60,798 nucleotides of DNA from Lachnospiraceae bacterium (GTDB lineage: Bacteria; Bacillota; Clostridia; Oscillospirales; CAG-272). The stretch covers positions 1 through 60,798 of the forward strand of contig JAKSPT010000017.1 in NCBI GenBank assembly GCA_024404495.1, read 5' to 3'. Below are positions 34,108 to 43,600 of this stretch, in pieces (the stretch's first letter is position 1; each line of letters starts with the position of its first letter). Under the pieces are notes generated by a model. It was given only the letters and a program-made list of their open reading frames with translations. It searched no databases and was not told the origin of the DNA. The translations under genes and the position numbers were made by a program.

Positions 34108-34915
34108 GCTTGCCGCTTTTATCGACGAAGAAATGAAGAACCGCCTTCCGGAGACCGATCCGGACAGCAGGGTCCTTTTCGACGCGATGCGTTACAGCGC
34201 GGAGGCGGGCGGAAAACGCATCCGTCCGGTGCTCGCGCTCCTGTTCTCCCGTCTCTTCGGCGGGAAGGACGAGGACGTGCTGCCCTTTGCCTGCGCGATC
34301 GAGATGGTGCATACCTATTCTCTGATCCACGACGATCTGCCCTGCATGGATAACGACGATTACCGCCGCGGAAAGCCGACCAACCATAAGGTCTTCGGCT
34401 ACGCGAACGCGGTGCTTGCCGGGGACGCGCTTCTGACCTACGCCTTTGAGGAGCTGATGACGTCTCCCGCTCCCGCCGGAACGAAATGCCGCGCCGCCTC
34501 TCTCCTTGCGCAGATGGCGGGACCGAACGGCATGGTCGGCGGACAGATCATCGACGGCATCGGGGAGACCGAAAAGCTCTCCTACGAAATGCTGCTCAAA
34601 ATGAACCGGCTGAAGACCGGCTGCCTTATCCGCTGTGCCTGCCTGCTCGGCGCTTACGCCGCGGGCGCGGACGAGGAAATGATCCGCCGCACGACGGTTT
34701 ACGCCGACGCGGTCGGGCTTGCCTTCCAGATCGAGGACGATATCCTCGACGAAGGCGAGGAAGGGAAGACGACCTTCCTGACCTATCTGACCGTGGACGA
34801 GGCGAAGGAAAAGATCGCCGCGCTGACCGAAAAGGCAAAGGAAGCAATTTCGGTCTACGAGGGCTCGGAAACGCTGACCGCGCTCGCCGACTATCTCGCC
34901 GGACGGAAAAAGTAA
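34082..34915 (+). CDS. ispA: Polyprenyl (farnesyl/geranyl) diphosphate synthase
   Basis: The 277-residue all-helical enzyme condenses isopentenyl diphosphate with allylic diphosphates. The first aspartate-rich motif is DDLPCMDNDD at about 84-93, with two residues inserted as in bacterial FPP synthases, and the second is QIEDDILD near 215. GGKRIRP near residue 43 binds isopentenyl diphosphate. It provides precursors of undecaprenyl carriers and other isoprenoids. Position between xseB and tlyA is standard; dxs, often next, is absent here. Confidence 0.93.
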   Translation: MDFSTRLNELAAFIDEEMKNRLPETDPDSRVLFDAMRYSAEAGGKRIRPVLALLFSRLFGGKDEDVLPFACAIEMVHTYSLIHDDLPCMDNDDYRRGKPTNHKVFGYANAVLAGDALLTYAFEELMTSPAPAGTKCRAASLLAQMAGPNGMVGGQIIDGIGETEKLSYEMLLKMNRLKTGCLIRCACLLGAYAAGADEEMIRRTTVYADAVGLAFQIEDDILDEGEEGKTTFLTYLTVDEAKEKIAALTEKAKEAISVYEGSETLTALADYLAGRKK

Positions 34916-34916
34916 G

Positions 34917-35696
34917 ATGAGACTCGATCTCTGGCTGACCGAAAACGGTTACGCCGAAAGCAGACAGAAGGCAAAAATCCTGCTTTCGGACGGCAAGGTG
35001 CTGATCGGCGGCAAGCCCGTCACGAAGGCGGCGTACGAAATGACGCCCGAAAAGGAACCTATCGTCGAGGTGATCGGCGAGGCGCTCCCCTACGTCAGCA
35101 GGGGCGGGCTGAAGCTCAAGGGCGCGATCGACGGCTTCGGGCTTGACGTAAAGGGGCTTACCTGCCTCGATCTCGGCGCGTCGACCGGCGGCTTTACCGA
35201 CTGTCTGCTGAAGGAAGGGGCTTCGCGCGTGATCGCGGTCGATTCCGGCACGGCGCAGCTCCATAGATCGCTCCGCGCCGATCCCCGCGTGACCGTGATG
35301 GAAAACACCAACGCGCGCTCGCTGACTCCCGCCGATATCGGGACGTTTGTTGATCTCGTCACCTGCGATCTTTCGTTCATCTCGCAGACGAAGGTTTACG
35401 GCGCGGTCGCCTCGGTCCTGAAGCCGGGCGGGCTCTTCGTCAGCCTCGTCAAGCCCCAGTTCGAGGCGGGACGGGAGCATATCGGCAAGAACGGCATCGT
35501 CCGCGACCCGAAGGTGTACGACGCGGTCAAGGCGATGATCGTGAAGGAAGCCGGAAGCTTCGGTCTGATCTGCCGCGGGATGATCGATTCGCCGATCACG
35601 GGCGGGGACGGAAACCGCGAATTCTTAGCGCTCTTTGTGAAAACGGAGGAAAAACCGGATGGAACTGCTGCTGATCCCCAATCCCGAGAAGGATAA
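34917..35696 (+). CDS. tlyA: TlyA family rRNA methyltransferase
   Basis: The 259-residue protein has an N-terminal S4 RNA-binding domain (MRLDLWLTENGYAESRQKAK, residues 1-60), and a Rossmann methyltransferase with LDLGASTGGFTD near 80-91 and the TCDLSFIS motif near 145. TlyA 2'-O-methylates cytidines of 16S and 23S rRNA; some members were first described as hemolysins. It starts 1 bp after ispA and overlaps nadK by 38 bp. Confidence 0.94.
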   Translation: MRLDLWLTENGYAESRQKAKILLSDGKVLIGGKPVTKAAYEMTPEKEPIVEVIGEALPYVSRGGLKLKGAIDGFGLDVKGLTCLDLGASTGGFTDCLLKEGASRVIAVDSGTAQLHRSLRADPRVTVMENTNARSLTPADIGTFVDLVTCDLSFISQTKVYGAVASVLKPGGLFVSLVKPQFEAGREHIGKNGIVRDPKVYDAVKAMIVKEAGSFGLICRGMIDSPITGGDGNREFLALFVKTEEKPDGTAADPQSREG

Positions 35697-36513
35697 GGGA
35701 CTTGCCGTGACCGGAGAGGTCGTACGGTATCTGAACGGTCGGGGCGAAACGCCTTATCTTGCTCCGGGGCTCGGGCTTCCGGACGCCGCGCTGAACGTGC
35801 GCCGTGAGAAACCGGACGCGCCCGACGCCGTGATCGTGCTCGGCGGGGACGGTTCGATCATCCGCGCCGCGCATTACGCCGCGAAAAAGGGCGTCCCGAT
35901 CCTCGGCATCAACCTCGGCAGGCTCGGCTATCTCTGCGAGCTGGAAAAGGACGAGATCCCGCTCCTTTCCTCCCTGCTGAACGGTAATTACACGCTTGAA
36001 AAACGGATGATGCTTACCGCGCGGGTGTTCCGGAACGGAGAACCCGTTTCCGAGCCGATGCTCGCGCTGAACGACGTGATCCTCTCCCGCGGCGTGGAGC
36101 CCGTCCTCGCCGATTTCTCCCTTTCGGAGAACGGGGAAAGGCTGACGGTCTACCGTGCCGACGGATTGATCTTCTCGACGCCGACCGGCTCCACCGCGTA
36201 TTCGATGTCGGCGGGAGGACCTGTGATCGACGACGGGCTCGACGTGATCGCGGTCGTTCCCGTCTGCCCGCACACGCTGTATTCCCGCCCGCTGATCTTC
36301 TCGGCGTCGGCGGTCCTCTCCTCCGAGAATCTCTGCCGCGGGCAGGGAAAAATGTACCTTTCGGTGGACGGGGAAAAGACGATCCCGCTCGAAAGCGGCG
36401 ATACCGTCCGCGTGGAGCGCGCCGCGACCGAAACGGCTCTGATCCGCCTTAACGAAAAGAACAAAACGCACGGCTTTTTTGCCGCGCTGAACCGGAAACT
36501 GAAAGATTTTTAA
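35659..36513 (+). CDS. nadK: NAD kinase
   Basis: The 284-residue enzyme phosphorylates NAD to NADP. The catalytic LGGDGS motif lies at 61-66, LNDV (the NE/D motif) near 135, and TPTGSTAYSMSAGGP near 175-190; SRPLIF follows. The unusual feature is only the long overlap with the end of tlyA. Its position before argR and recN is the common Firmicutes order. Confidence 0.95.
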   Translation: MELLLIPNPEKDKGLAVTGEVVRYLNGRGETPYLAPGLGLPDAALNVRREKPDAPDAVIVLGGDGSIIRAAHYAAKKGVPILGINLGRLGYLCELEKDEIPLLSSLLNGNYTLEKRMMLTARVFRNGEPVSEPMLALNDVILSRGVEPVLADFSLSENGERLTVYRADGLIFSTPTGSTAYSMSAGGPVIDDGLDVIAVVPVCPHTLYSRPLIFSASAVLSSENLCRGQGKMYLSVDGEKTIPLESGDTVRVERAATETALIRLNEKNKTHGFFAALNRKLKDF

Positions 36514-36530
36514 CGAAAGGAAACGCCCGA

Positions 36531-36980
36531 ATGAAAAGCAAACGCCAGGAAAAGATCATCGAGATCGTGACGAATCAGGTGATCGAAACGCAGGACGATC
36601 TCATCACCAGTCTGAAGGCATGCGGCTTCGACGTGACGCAGGCGACCATTTCGCGCGATATCCGCGAGCTGAAGCTGGTCAAGGTCTCCGCCGGGGATCA
36701 CTGCTACCGCTACGCGCCCTCCTCGCACGAGGAAATGGAGATCTCGGTCAAGTACGGAGAGATCCTGAAAAGCACCGTGACCGGGGTCGACCTCGCGAAC
36801 AACATCGTCGTGCTCAAGACCTATTCCGGTATGGCAAACGCCGCTGCGGCAGCGATCGACGGGATGGGATGGAAGGAGATCGTCGGCTCGATCGCGGGCG
36901 ACGACAATATTTTCGTCCTGATGCGCGACAGCGCGGGCGCGGAGGAATTCGTCTCCAAATTCCGCAAACTTCTCAAGTAA
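36531..36980 (+). CDS. argR: Arginine repressor ArgR
   Basis: A 149-residue regulator with the N-terminal winged helix (residues 1-70; TQATISRDIRELKL, with Ser41-Arg42 of the recognition helix) and the C-terminal hexamerisation and arginine-binding domain (GMANAAAAAIDG and AGDDNIFV). It binds ARG boxes when arginine is present. Position between nadK and recN is conserved in Firmicutes. AAAGG lies eight bases before the ATG. Confidence 0.95.
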   Translation: MKSKRQEKIIEIVTNQVIETQDDLITSLKACGFDVTQATISRDIRELKLVKVSAGDHCYRYAPSSHEEMEISVKYGEILKSTVTGVDLANNIVVLKTYSGMANAAAAAIDGMGWKEIVGSIAGDDNIFVLMRDSAGAEEFVSKFRKLLK

Positions 36981-36996
36981 GACCGGGGGAATACCG

Positions 36997-38688
36997 ATGT
37001 TATCCTCACTTCATATCGAAAACCTCGCGGTGATCCGCTCCGCCGATATTGACTTTGAATCGGGCTTTACCGTGATGACCGGTGAGACCGGCGCCGGAAA
37101 ATCCATGATCATCGGCGCGATCAATCTTCTGCTCGGGGAAAAGGCGTCGAAGGACGCGATCCGTTCCGGCGAGGAAAAGGCGGTCGTTTCCGGTCTGTTC
37201 CGGGGGCTTTCCGGGGAGGCGCTGAAAACGCTGAACGACCTCGGTCTGTCGCCCGACGAGGACGGGAACCTTCTCCTGCAGAGGACGGTTTCGACCGACG
37301 GGCGCTCTCAATCCCGTCTGAACGGCAGAACGATCCCCCTTTCGATGCAGAAGGAGGTCGCCGCGAAGCTGGTCAACATCCACGGGCAGCACGATACCCA
37401 GACGCTGATGAATCCCGCGACGCATCTTGCCTTTCTCGATTCCTACGCGGACGACGGGGAAGCGCTTGCCGGGTACGAAAAGCTCTGGGAAAGCTGGACC
37501 GGACTGAAGAAAAAGATCGGCGAGCTGACGAAAAACGACCTTGAAAAAGAGCGCACGATCGAGCTTCTGAAATATCAGATCGCCGATATCGACTCGGTGA
37601 AGCCGGTCGAGGGCGAGGACGACGAGCTCACCGCGAAAAAGAAAAAGATCATGAACGGCGAAAAGATCCGCAAGCAGGCGAGCGTCATTTACCGCGCGCT
37701 CTACGAGAACGAAAAGGGTCTTTCCGCCTCCGATCTGATCGGAAAGGCGGTCTCCGCCGCCGAGGCGATCTCGGATTATCTGCCGGACGCCGCCGGAACG
37801 ATCGAAAAACTGCGGGAATACCGCTTTGAGCTTTCCGAGATCGGACAGAGCGCCGGGGTCCTTCTCGACGAGGACGAGGAAGACGCCGATACCGCGCTCG
37901 ATAAGATCGAGAGCCGGCTCAACGATATCTCGAAGCTGAAAAGAAAGTACGGCGCGACGGTCACGGCGATCCTCGAATACCGGGACCGCGCGAAAAAGGA
38001 ACTGAACGAGATCGAGCTTTCCGAGGAAACGCTCGAAGAACTGAACGCGGAGCTCGCTGCCGAAGAAAAGCGGCTTTCCGCGGCGGCTGACCGTCTGACC
38101 GCGATCCGCAGGGAAGCGGCAGCCTCCCTTGAAAAGCAGATGACCGAGGAGCTGGTCTTTCTCGAAATGGGTAAGGTGCGCTTTTCGGTCTCGATCCTGC
38201 CCGCGGGCGGGGAAAACGGCACGCGGTTCCGTAAAAACGGCGCCGACGAGGTCGAATTCCTCATTTCCGCAAACGCGGGCGAGCCGCTCCGCCCGATGTC
38301 GAAGATCGCGTCCGGCGGCGAGCTTTCCCGCATCATGCTCGCGATCAAGAGCGTGGAAGCCGGCACAGCACAGCCCGCATCGATGATCTTCGACGCGCGC
38401 GACACCGGCGCTTCGGAACAAACCGCGCAGAAGATCGGCGTCAAGCTCCGCCTTTTGGCTGAGCACGGGCAGGTCCTCTGCGTCACCCACTCGGCGCAGA
38501 TCGCCGCCGTCGCGCACAGACAGGATCTCATCCGCAAGGGAGAGATCGGCGGCAGAACCGAGACCGAGGTGATCCCGCTCGACAGAGAGGGAAGGATCCG
38601 GGAGATCGCACGGATCATGGGCGGCGCCCAGATCACGGAAAAACTGCTTTCCACGGCGGAAGAGCTGCTTTCCGAGTATAACCGATAA
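36997..38688 (+). CDS. recN: DNA repair protein RecN with altered Walker B
   Basis: A 563-residue SMC-like ATPase of normal RecN length that helps hold and repair broken DNA ends. The ATPase head is split: the Walker A loop GETGAGKS is at 29-36, INGQHDTQ-like NIHGQHDTQTL near 125, two antiparallel coiled-coil arms occupy about 150-380, and the ABC signature SGGELSRIML is at 439-448. The Walker B reads MIFDARDTGAS at 463-473, where nearly all RecN proteins have D-E-x-D-T-G: the catalytic Glu is Ala467, and the neighbouring G-x-S-G loop is also changed. Hydrolysis would be expected to be impaired. The gene lacks the usual downstream spoIVB. Confidence 0.93.
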   Translation: MLSSLHIENLAVIRSADIDFESGFTVMTGETGAGKSMIIGAINLLLGEKASKDAIRSGEEKAVVSGLFRGLSGEALKTLNDLGLSPDEDGNLLLQRTVSTDGRSQSRLNGRTIPLSMQKEVAAKLVNIHGQHDTQTLMNPATHLAFLDSYADDGEALAGYEKLWESWTGLKKKIGELTKNDLEKERTIELLKYQIADIDSVKPVEGEDDELTAKKKKIMNGEKIRKQASVIYRALYENEKGLSASDLIGKAVSAAEAISDYLPDAAGTIEKLREYRFELSEIGQSAGVLLDEDEEDADTALDKIESRLNDISKLKRKYGATVTAILEYRDRAKKELNEIELSEETLEELNAELAAEEKRLSAAADRLTAIRREAAASLEKQMTEELVFLEMGKVRFSVSILPAGGENGTRFRKNGADEVEFLISANAGEPLRPMSKIASGGELSRIMLAIKSVEAGTAQPASMIFDARDTGASEQTAQKIGVKLRLLAEHGQVLCVTHSAQIAAVAHRQDLIRKGEIGGRTETEVIPLDREGRIREIARIMGGAQITEKLLSTAEELLSEYNR

Positions 38689-38701
38689 GGAGACCCGAAG
38701 A

Positions 38702-39667
38702 ATGGAAACGACATACGGAGTTCCGACCTGCGCGGCACGTTTTGAGGCGCGGCTGGAACGAATGAGAGAGGCGGGCACGCTCACCTATGAAAAAGACGCA
38801 TCTTTGAAAAAAGCGTCCTCCTTCCGCATCGGCGGAACCGTCGATTACGCCGTTTATCCGATGACGGCGGGGGCGCTTGCCGAAACGGTAAAGGCGGCAA
38901 AGGAGCTTTGCGTTCCGTTCCGCGTTTTCGGCTGCTGTACGAACGTCCTCTTCGACGACGAGGGGATGCGCGGCTGCGCGATCTTTCTGAAAAATCTCGA
39001 CCGTGTGACGGTCGAGGGCAATTTCATTGCCGCCGAGGCGGGCATCCCCGATACCACCCTCGCGCGCATCGCGATGAAGCAAGGGCTCTCCGGGATGGAA
39101 TTCCTCTACGGGATCCCGGGCTCGGTGGGCGGCGCCGTCTATATGAACGGAGGGGCTTACGGCGGCGAGATCGCGCAGATCTGCCGCTCGGTGACCGCGC
39201 TGAACCTCACGACCGGAGAGACCGAAACGAGGGAAGGCGAAGAAAACGGCTTCGGCTACCGCCATTCCGCTTATATGGACGGGAATCTGATCGTTCTTTC
39301 CGCCGTCTTCGAGCTGACGCCCGGCGAGCCGGAGATCATCCGCGCGGCGATGGAGGATCTGATGGCGCGAAGAAGGGAAAAGCAGCCGCTTTCCTACCCG
39401 AGCGCGGGCTCCTTCTTCAAGCGCTGCCCGCCGTATTTTGCGGGAAAGCTGATCGAGGACACGGGTCTGAAGGGTCTGACGGTCGGCGGCGCGCAGGTGA
39501 GCGAAAAGCACGCCGGTTTCGTTATCAACAGAGGCGACGCGACCTCCGCCGACGTGAAGGCGCTCGCACTCCTCGTGATTGACAGAGTACGGGAAAAATA
39601 CGGTGTGACGCTGAGCCGCGAGGTGGAATACGTTCCCGTCGTTCCCGCGCAGGGAGGAAAAAAGTGA
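38702..39667 (+). CDS. murB: UDP-N-acetylenolpyruvoylglucosamine reductase MurB
   Basis: The 321-residue flavoprotein completes UDP-MurNAc synthesis for peptidoglycan. The FAD-binding SSFRIGGTVDY near 38, CTNVLF near 80, GIPGSVGGAVYMNGGAYGGE near 140 and the catalytic PSAGSFFKR (proton-donor Ser) near 235 are those of type II MurB. An N-terminal extension of about 30 residues is ordinary. It overlaps whiA by 4 bp; rapZ and yvcK, often found between the two in Firmicutes, are absent. Confidence 0.95.
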   Translation: METTYGVPTCAARFEARLERMREAGTLTYEKDASLKKASSFRIGGTVDYAVYPMTAGALAETVKAAKELCVPFRVFGCCTNVLFDDEGMRGCAIFLKNLDRVTVEGNFIAAEAGIPDTTLARIAMKQGLSGMEFLYGIPGSVGGAVYMNGGAYGGEIAQICRSVTALNLTTGETETREGEENGFGYRHSAYMDGNLIVLSAVFELTPGEPEIIRAAMEDLMARRREKQPLSYPSAGSFFKRCPPYFAGKLIEDTGLKGLTVGGAQVSEKHAGFVINRGDATSADVKALALLVIDRVREKYGVTLSREVEYVPVVPAQGGKK

Positions 39668-40569
39668 ACGATTCCTTTTCCTTCCGTACCAAGGAGGACC
39701 TGACCGCCCTCCGTCCGAAATCGCGCTGCTGCCGCAAGGCTTACCTTTACGGGATGCTTTTCGGCGGGGAACGCGGCGCCGACGCCTTCTCCCTGACCCC
39801 GGAAGCGGCGGAGGAAGCCGGAAAGGTGCTTTCCTCGCTGAAGGACGTGAAGGAGGAACGGAACCCGAACGGGACGTTTCCCGTTTCGATCCTTCCCGGA
39901 ATGCTTTGCGAAGCGCTCACGGTGCCCGGAGCCCCGATACGGTTTTCGGACCGCACGGTCTTCGTCTGCGAGCGCTGCGTTTCGGCGTTTCTTCGCGGCG
40001 TGTTCCTTTCCTGCGGGACGGTGACCGATCCCGAAAAGACCTATCATCTTGAATTTCTGACCGGGGACGAGCAGAGAACGGCTTCGCTTGAGGCGTTTCT
40101 CGGTGAGACCATCGGTCATCCCCCGAAGCGTCTGAAGCGCAGAGGGAGAAACGGCGTTTCGCTCTACTTCAAGGACAGCACGGCGATGGAGGATTTTCTG
40201 TCCTACATCGGCGCGCAGAAGGCGGCGTTCTCGATCATGAACGCCAAAATCCTGAAGGATATCCGCAACAACGCGAACCGCCACGCCAACTGTGACGCCG
40301 CGAATATCGGCAAAACGGTCGCCGCCGCGCAGACGCAGATCGACGCGATCATTCTCATCGGCGACGCCGGAAAAGCGGACGAGCTTCCCGAGGAGCTGCG
40401 CGAGACCTTCGATCTCCGCGCCGCGAACCCCGACGCGACCCTTTCCGAGCTTGCCGCGATGCACAGCCAGAAGATCAGCCGCTCGGGCGTGACCCATCGG
40501 CTGACGAAGATCGTCGCGTTCGCGAAGCGTCTCGAAGCGACGATGAATACGGCCGGGACGAAGGATTGA
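39664..40569 (+). CDS. whiA: DNA-binding protein WhiA
   Basis: A 301-residue protein with the N-terminal LAGLIDADG-like fold (CCRKAYLYGMLFGGE; the homing-endonuclease residues are not kept) and a C-terminal helix-turn-helix with NRHANCDAANIGKT and a final region containing SRSGVTHRL. In Gram-positive bacteria it links cell division and chromosome segregation. The start is GTG at 39664 with GGAGG upstream, overlapping the murB stop. Confidence 0.95.
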   Translation: MNDSFSFRTKEDLTALRPKSRCCRKAYLYGMLFGGERGADAFSLTPEAAEEAGKVLSSLKDVKEERNPNGTFPVSILPGMLCEALTVPGAPIRFSDRTVFVCERCVSAFLRGVFLSCGTVTDPEKTYHLEFLTGDEQRTASLEAFLGETIGHPPKRLKRRGRNGVSLYFKDSTAMEDFLSYIGAQKAAFSIMNAKILKDIRNNANRHANCDAANIGKTVAAAQTQIDAIILIGDAGKADELPEELRETFDLRAANPDATLSELAAMHSQKISRSGVTHRLTKIVAFAKRLEATMNTAGTKD

Positions 40570-40616
40570 CTCCCGGAAGCGGGACGACCCGCAAATCGGA
40601 TCAGGAGATACAGACG

Positions 40617-43600
40617 ATGGCATTCGTTCACCTTCATCTTCACAGCGAATACAGCCTGCTTGACGGCGCCTGCCGGATCCGCGAGATCCCGAAACGGGCG
40701 AAGGAGCTGGGACAGACCGCGGTCGCGCTGACCGACCACGGGGTCCTTTTCGGCGCCGTCGATTTTTATCAGGCGTGCGTTGACGAGGGGATCACGCCCA
40801 TCATCGGCTGCGAGGTCTACGTCGCTCCCGGCTCCCGCTTCGACAAGACGGCTTCGTCCGAAAAGAATTACGACCATCTCGTCCTGCTCTGCGAAAACGA
40901 GACCGGATACCGCAATCTGATCCGTCTCGTTTCCAAGGGCTTTACCGAGGGCTTTTACTCCAAGCCCCGTATCGACGAGGAGCTGCTTTTCTCCCATAAG
41001 GAGGGGCTGATCGCGCTTTCCGCCTGCCTTGCGGGAAGGATCCCGCGTCTGATCCTCGCGGGCGACGTCGCGGGGGCGGAGAAATACGCCTGCCGCATGG
41101 CGAAGGAGTTCGGTTCCGAACGCTTCTATCTCGAGCTGCAGAACCAGGGCATCGAGGGACAGGCACAGGTCAACGCGACCCTTGCCGGCATCGCGAAGCG
41201 GAACGGCATCCCGCTCGTCTGCACGAACGACGTCCATTACCTGCGAAAGGAGGACGCGCAGACGCAGGCGGTCCTCAAATGTATCCAGACCAATACCACG
41301 ATCGACGCGGGCAGACCCGAAGCCTTCGCGACCGACGAATTCTATCTGAAATCGGAGGAGGAAATGCGCGCGCTGTTCGCCGCGTTTCCCGAAGCCGCCG
41401 ACAATACCGCAAAGATCGCGGGGATGTGCCGCTTTGCCTTCACCTTCGGCAAGCTGCATCTCCCCCGTTACGATCTGCCCGACGGAAAGGACCCGAAAAA
41501 GTATCTCCGCGAGCTTGCTTTTTCCGGTCTGGAGCGCAGGGTGAACGCGGGAGAGATCGTTTATACCGACGAACACGGCGCGGACGATTATAAGTACCGC
41601 ATCGAATACGAGCTCGTCGTCATCGGCTCGATGGGGTATGCCGAATACTTCCTCATCGTCGCCGATTTCGTCAACTACGCAAAATCGGTGAAGATCCCCA
41701 CCGGTCCCGGGCGAGGCTCGGGCGCGGGAAGCCTCGTTGCCTTCCTGATCGGGATCACCGAGGTCGATCCGATCCGTTACGGGCTCCTTTTCGAGTCCTT
41801 TCTGAATCCCGAGCGCGTCAGTATGCCCGATTTCGATATCGACTTCGGGGACGAGAGAAGAGACGAGGTCATCCGCTACGTCGCGGAGAAATACGGGGAG
41901 GATCACGTTTCGCAGATCGTCACCTTCGGTACGATGGCGGCGCGTGCCGCCGTCCGTGACGTCGGGCGAGCGCTCGGAATGCCCTATTCCGAGGTGGACG
42001 CCGTCGCGAAGCTGATCCCCGCGGAACTGAAAATGACGCTGAAAAAGGCGCTTGAAACGCCCGAACTGAAAGCGAAGGTCGAAGGGGACGACCGCGCCGC
42101 AAGGCTGATAAAAATTTCAATGGCGGTGGAGGGAATGCCCCGCCACGCCTCCACGCACGCGGCGGGCGTCGTCATCACCGACCGCCCGATCTCCGAGCTC
42201 GTGCCGGTCTCGACGAACGGCGACGTGATCGTCACCCAGTACGATATGGACACGGTGGCGAAGCTCGGGCTTCTGAAATTCGATTTTCTCGCGCTCCGGT
42301 ACCTCACCGTCATCGACGAGACCGAGCGCGCCGTCCGGTCGATCGACCGGAATTACGTTCCCGAAAAGCTCCCGCTTGACGACGAGGCGGCGTTTGCGCT
42401 GATCGCGTCGGGCGATACCGAGGGGCTGTTCCAGCTCGAATCCCCGGGCATGAAGCGGATGCTGAAGGAATTCCGTCCGCGCTCGGTCGAGGACATCATG
42501 ATCGCGCTCGGGCTTTACCGTCCGGGTCCGATGGAATCGATCCCGCGCTTTCTGGAAAACAGGAGGACGCCGGAAAAGATCGTTTACCCCTGCGAGGCGC
42601 TGAAGCCGATCCTCGGCGAGACCTCCGGCTGCATCGTCTATCAGGATCAGGTCATGCAGATCTTCCGCGCCGTGGCGGGATATTCCTACGGCAAAGCCGA
42701 TATCGTCCGCCGCGCCATCTCGAAAAAGAAGGCGGGCGTGATCGAAAAGGAACGCGAAAACTTCATTTCCGGCGCCGTGGCGAACGGAATGGAGGAGGCG
42801 ACCGCCGCCGCGCTCTTCGGTCAGATGACCGATTTCTCCAACTACGGTCTGAAAAAGAGCCACGCCGCGGCGTACGCGCTCATTTCCTACCGCACCGCCT
42901 ATCTGAAGGCACATTATCCGGTCTGCTACTACGCGGCGCTGCTTTCCTCGGTGCTCGGCAGCCCGGCAAAAATGACGCAGTATATCGCCGCCTGCTCGAA
43001 AAAGGGCATCCGCGTCCTGCCGCCCGATATCAACGAGAGCGGCGTGCGCTTCACGGTCAGCGGGAACGCGATCCGGTTCGGTCTGCTCGCCGTGAAAAAC
43101 GTCGGCGGCGGATTCCTGAAGCGCATCATCGAGACCCGGCGTACCGGTTACTATTCCTCCTTTTACGAATTCCTTTCCCGCCTTTCGGGCGGGGAGATCA
43201 ACCGCCGCCAGATCGAAGCGCTCGTGATGGTCGGCGCGTTCGATTCGCTCGGCGTGGAGCGCAACCGCCTCCTTGCCGCGATGCCGTCGCTCGTGGAGAT
43301 GTTCTCCTCGCGCTCGGGCAGCGTCAGCGGACAGATGGATCTGTTCGGCGGCGCGGAGGTCGGCTTTTCCTATCCCGAGCTGCCGCTCCTCTCCTTCCGC
43401 GACAAGCTGAATATGGAGAAGGAAGCCTCCGACCTGTATTTCTCGGGGCATCTGCTCGACTCCTACCGCACGCATATCGAGACCCTTGCGCCCGCCGAGA
43501 TCACCGAGATCCTTTCCTCCTTCGGGGAGGAAGCCGAGGAAAAGGTGTATAAAGAGGGCGATACCGTCACGCTTTGCGGCATCGTTTCCCGCGCGGTCTC

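Noticed and set aside
39664..40569. LAGLIDADG-like region as an intein or homing endonuclease
   Set aside because: This fold is a normal part of WhiA; the gene is of standard length and intact.
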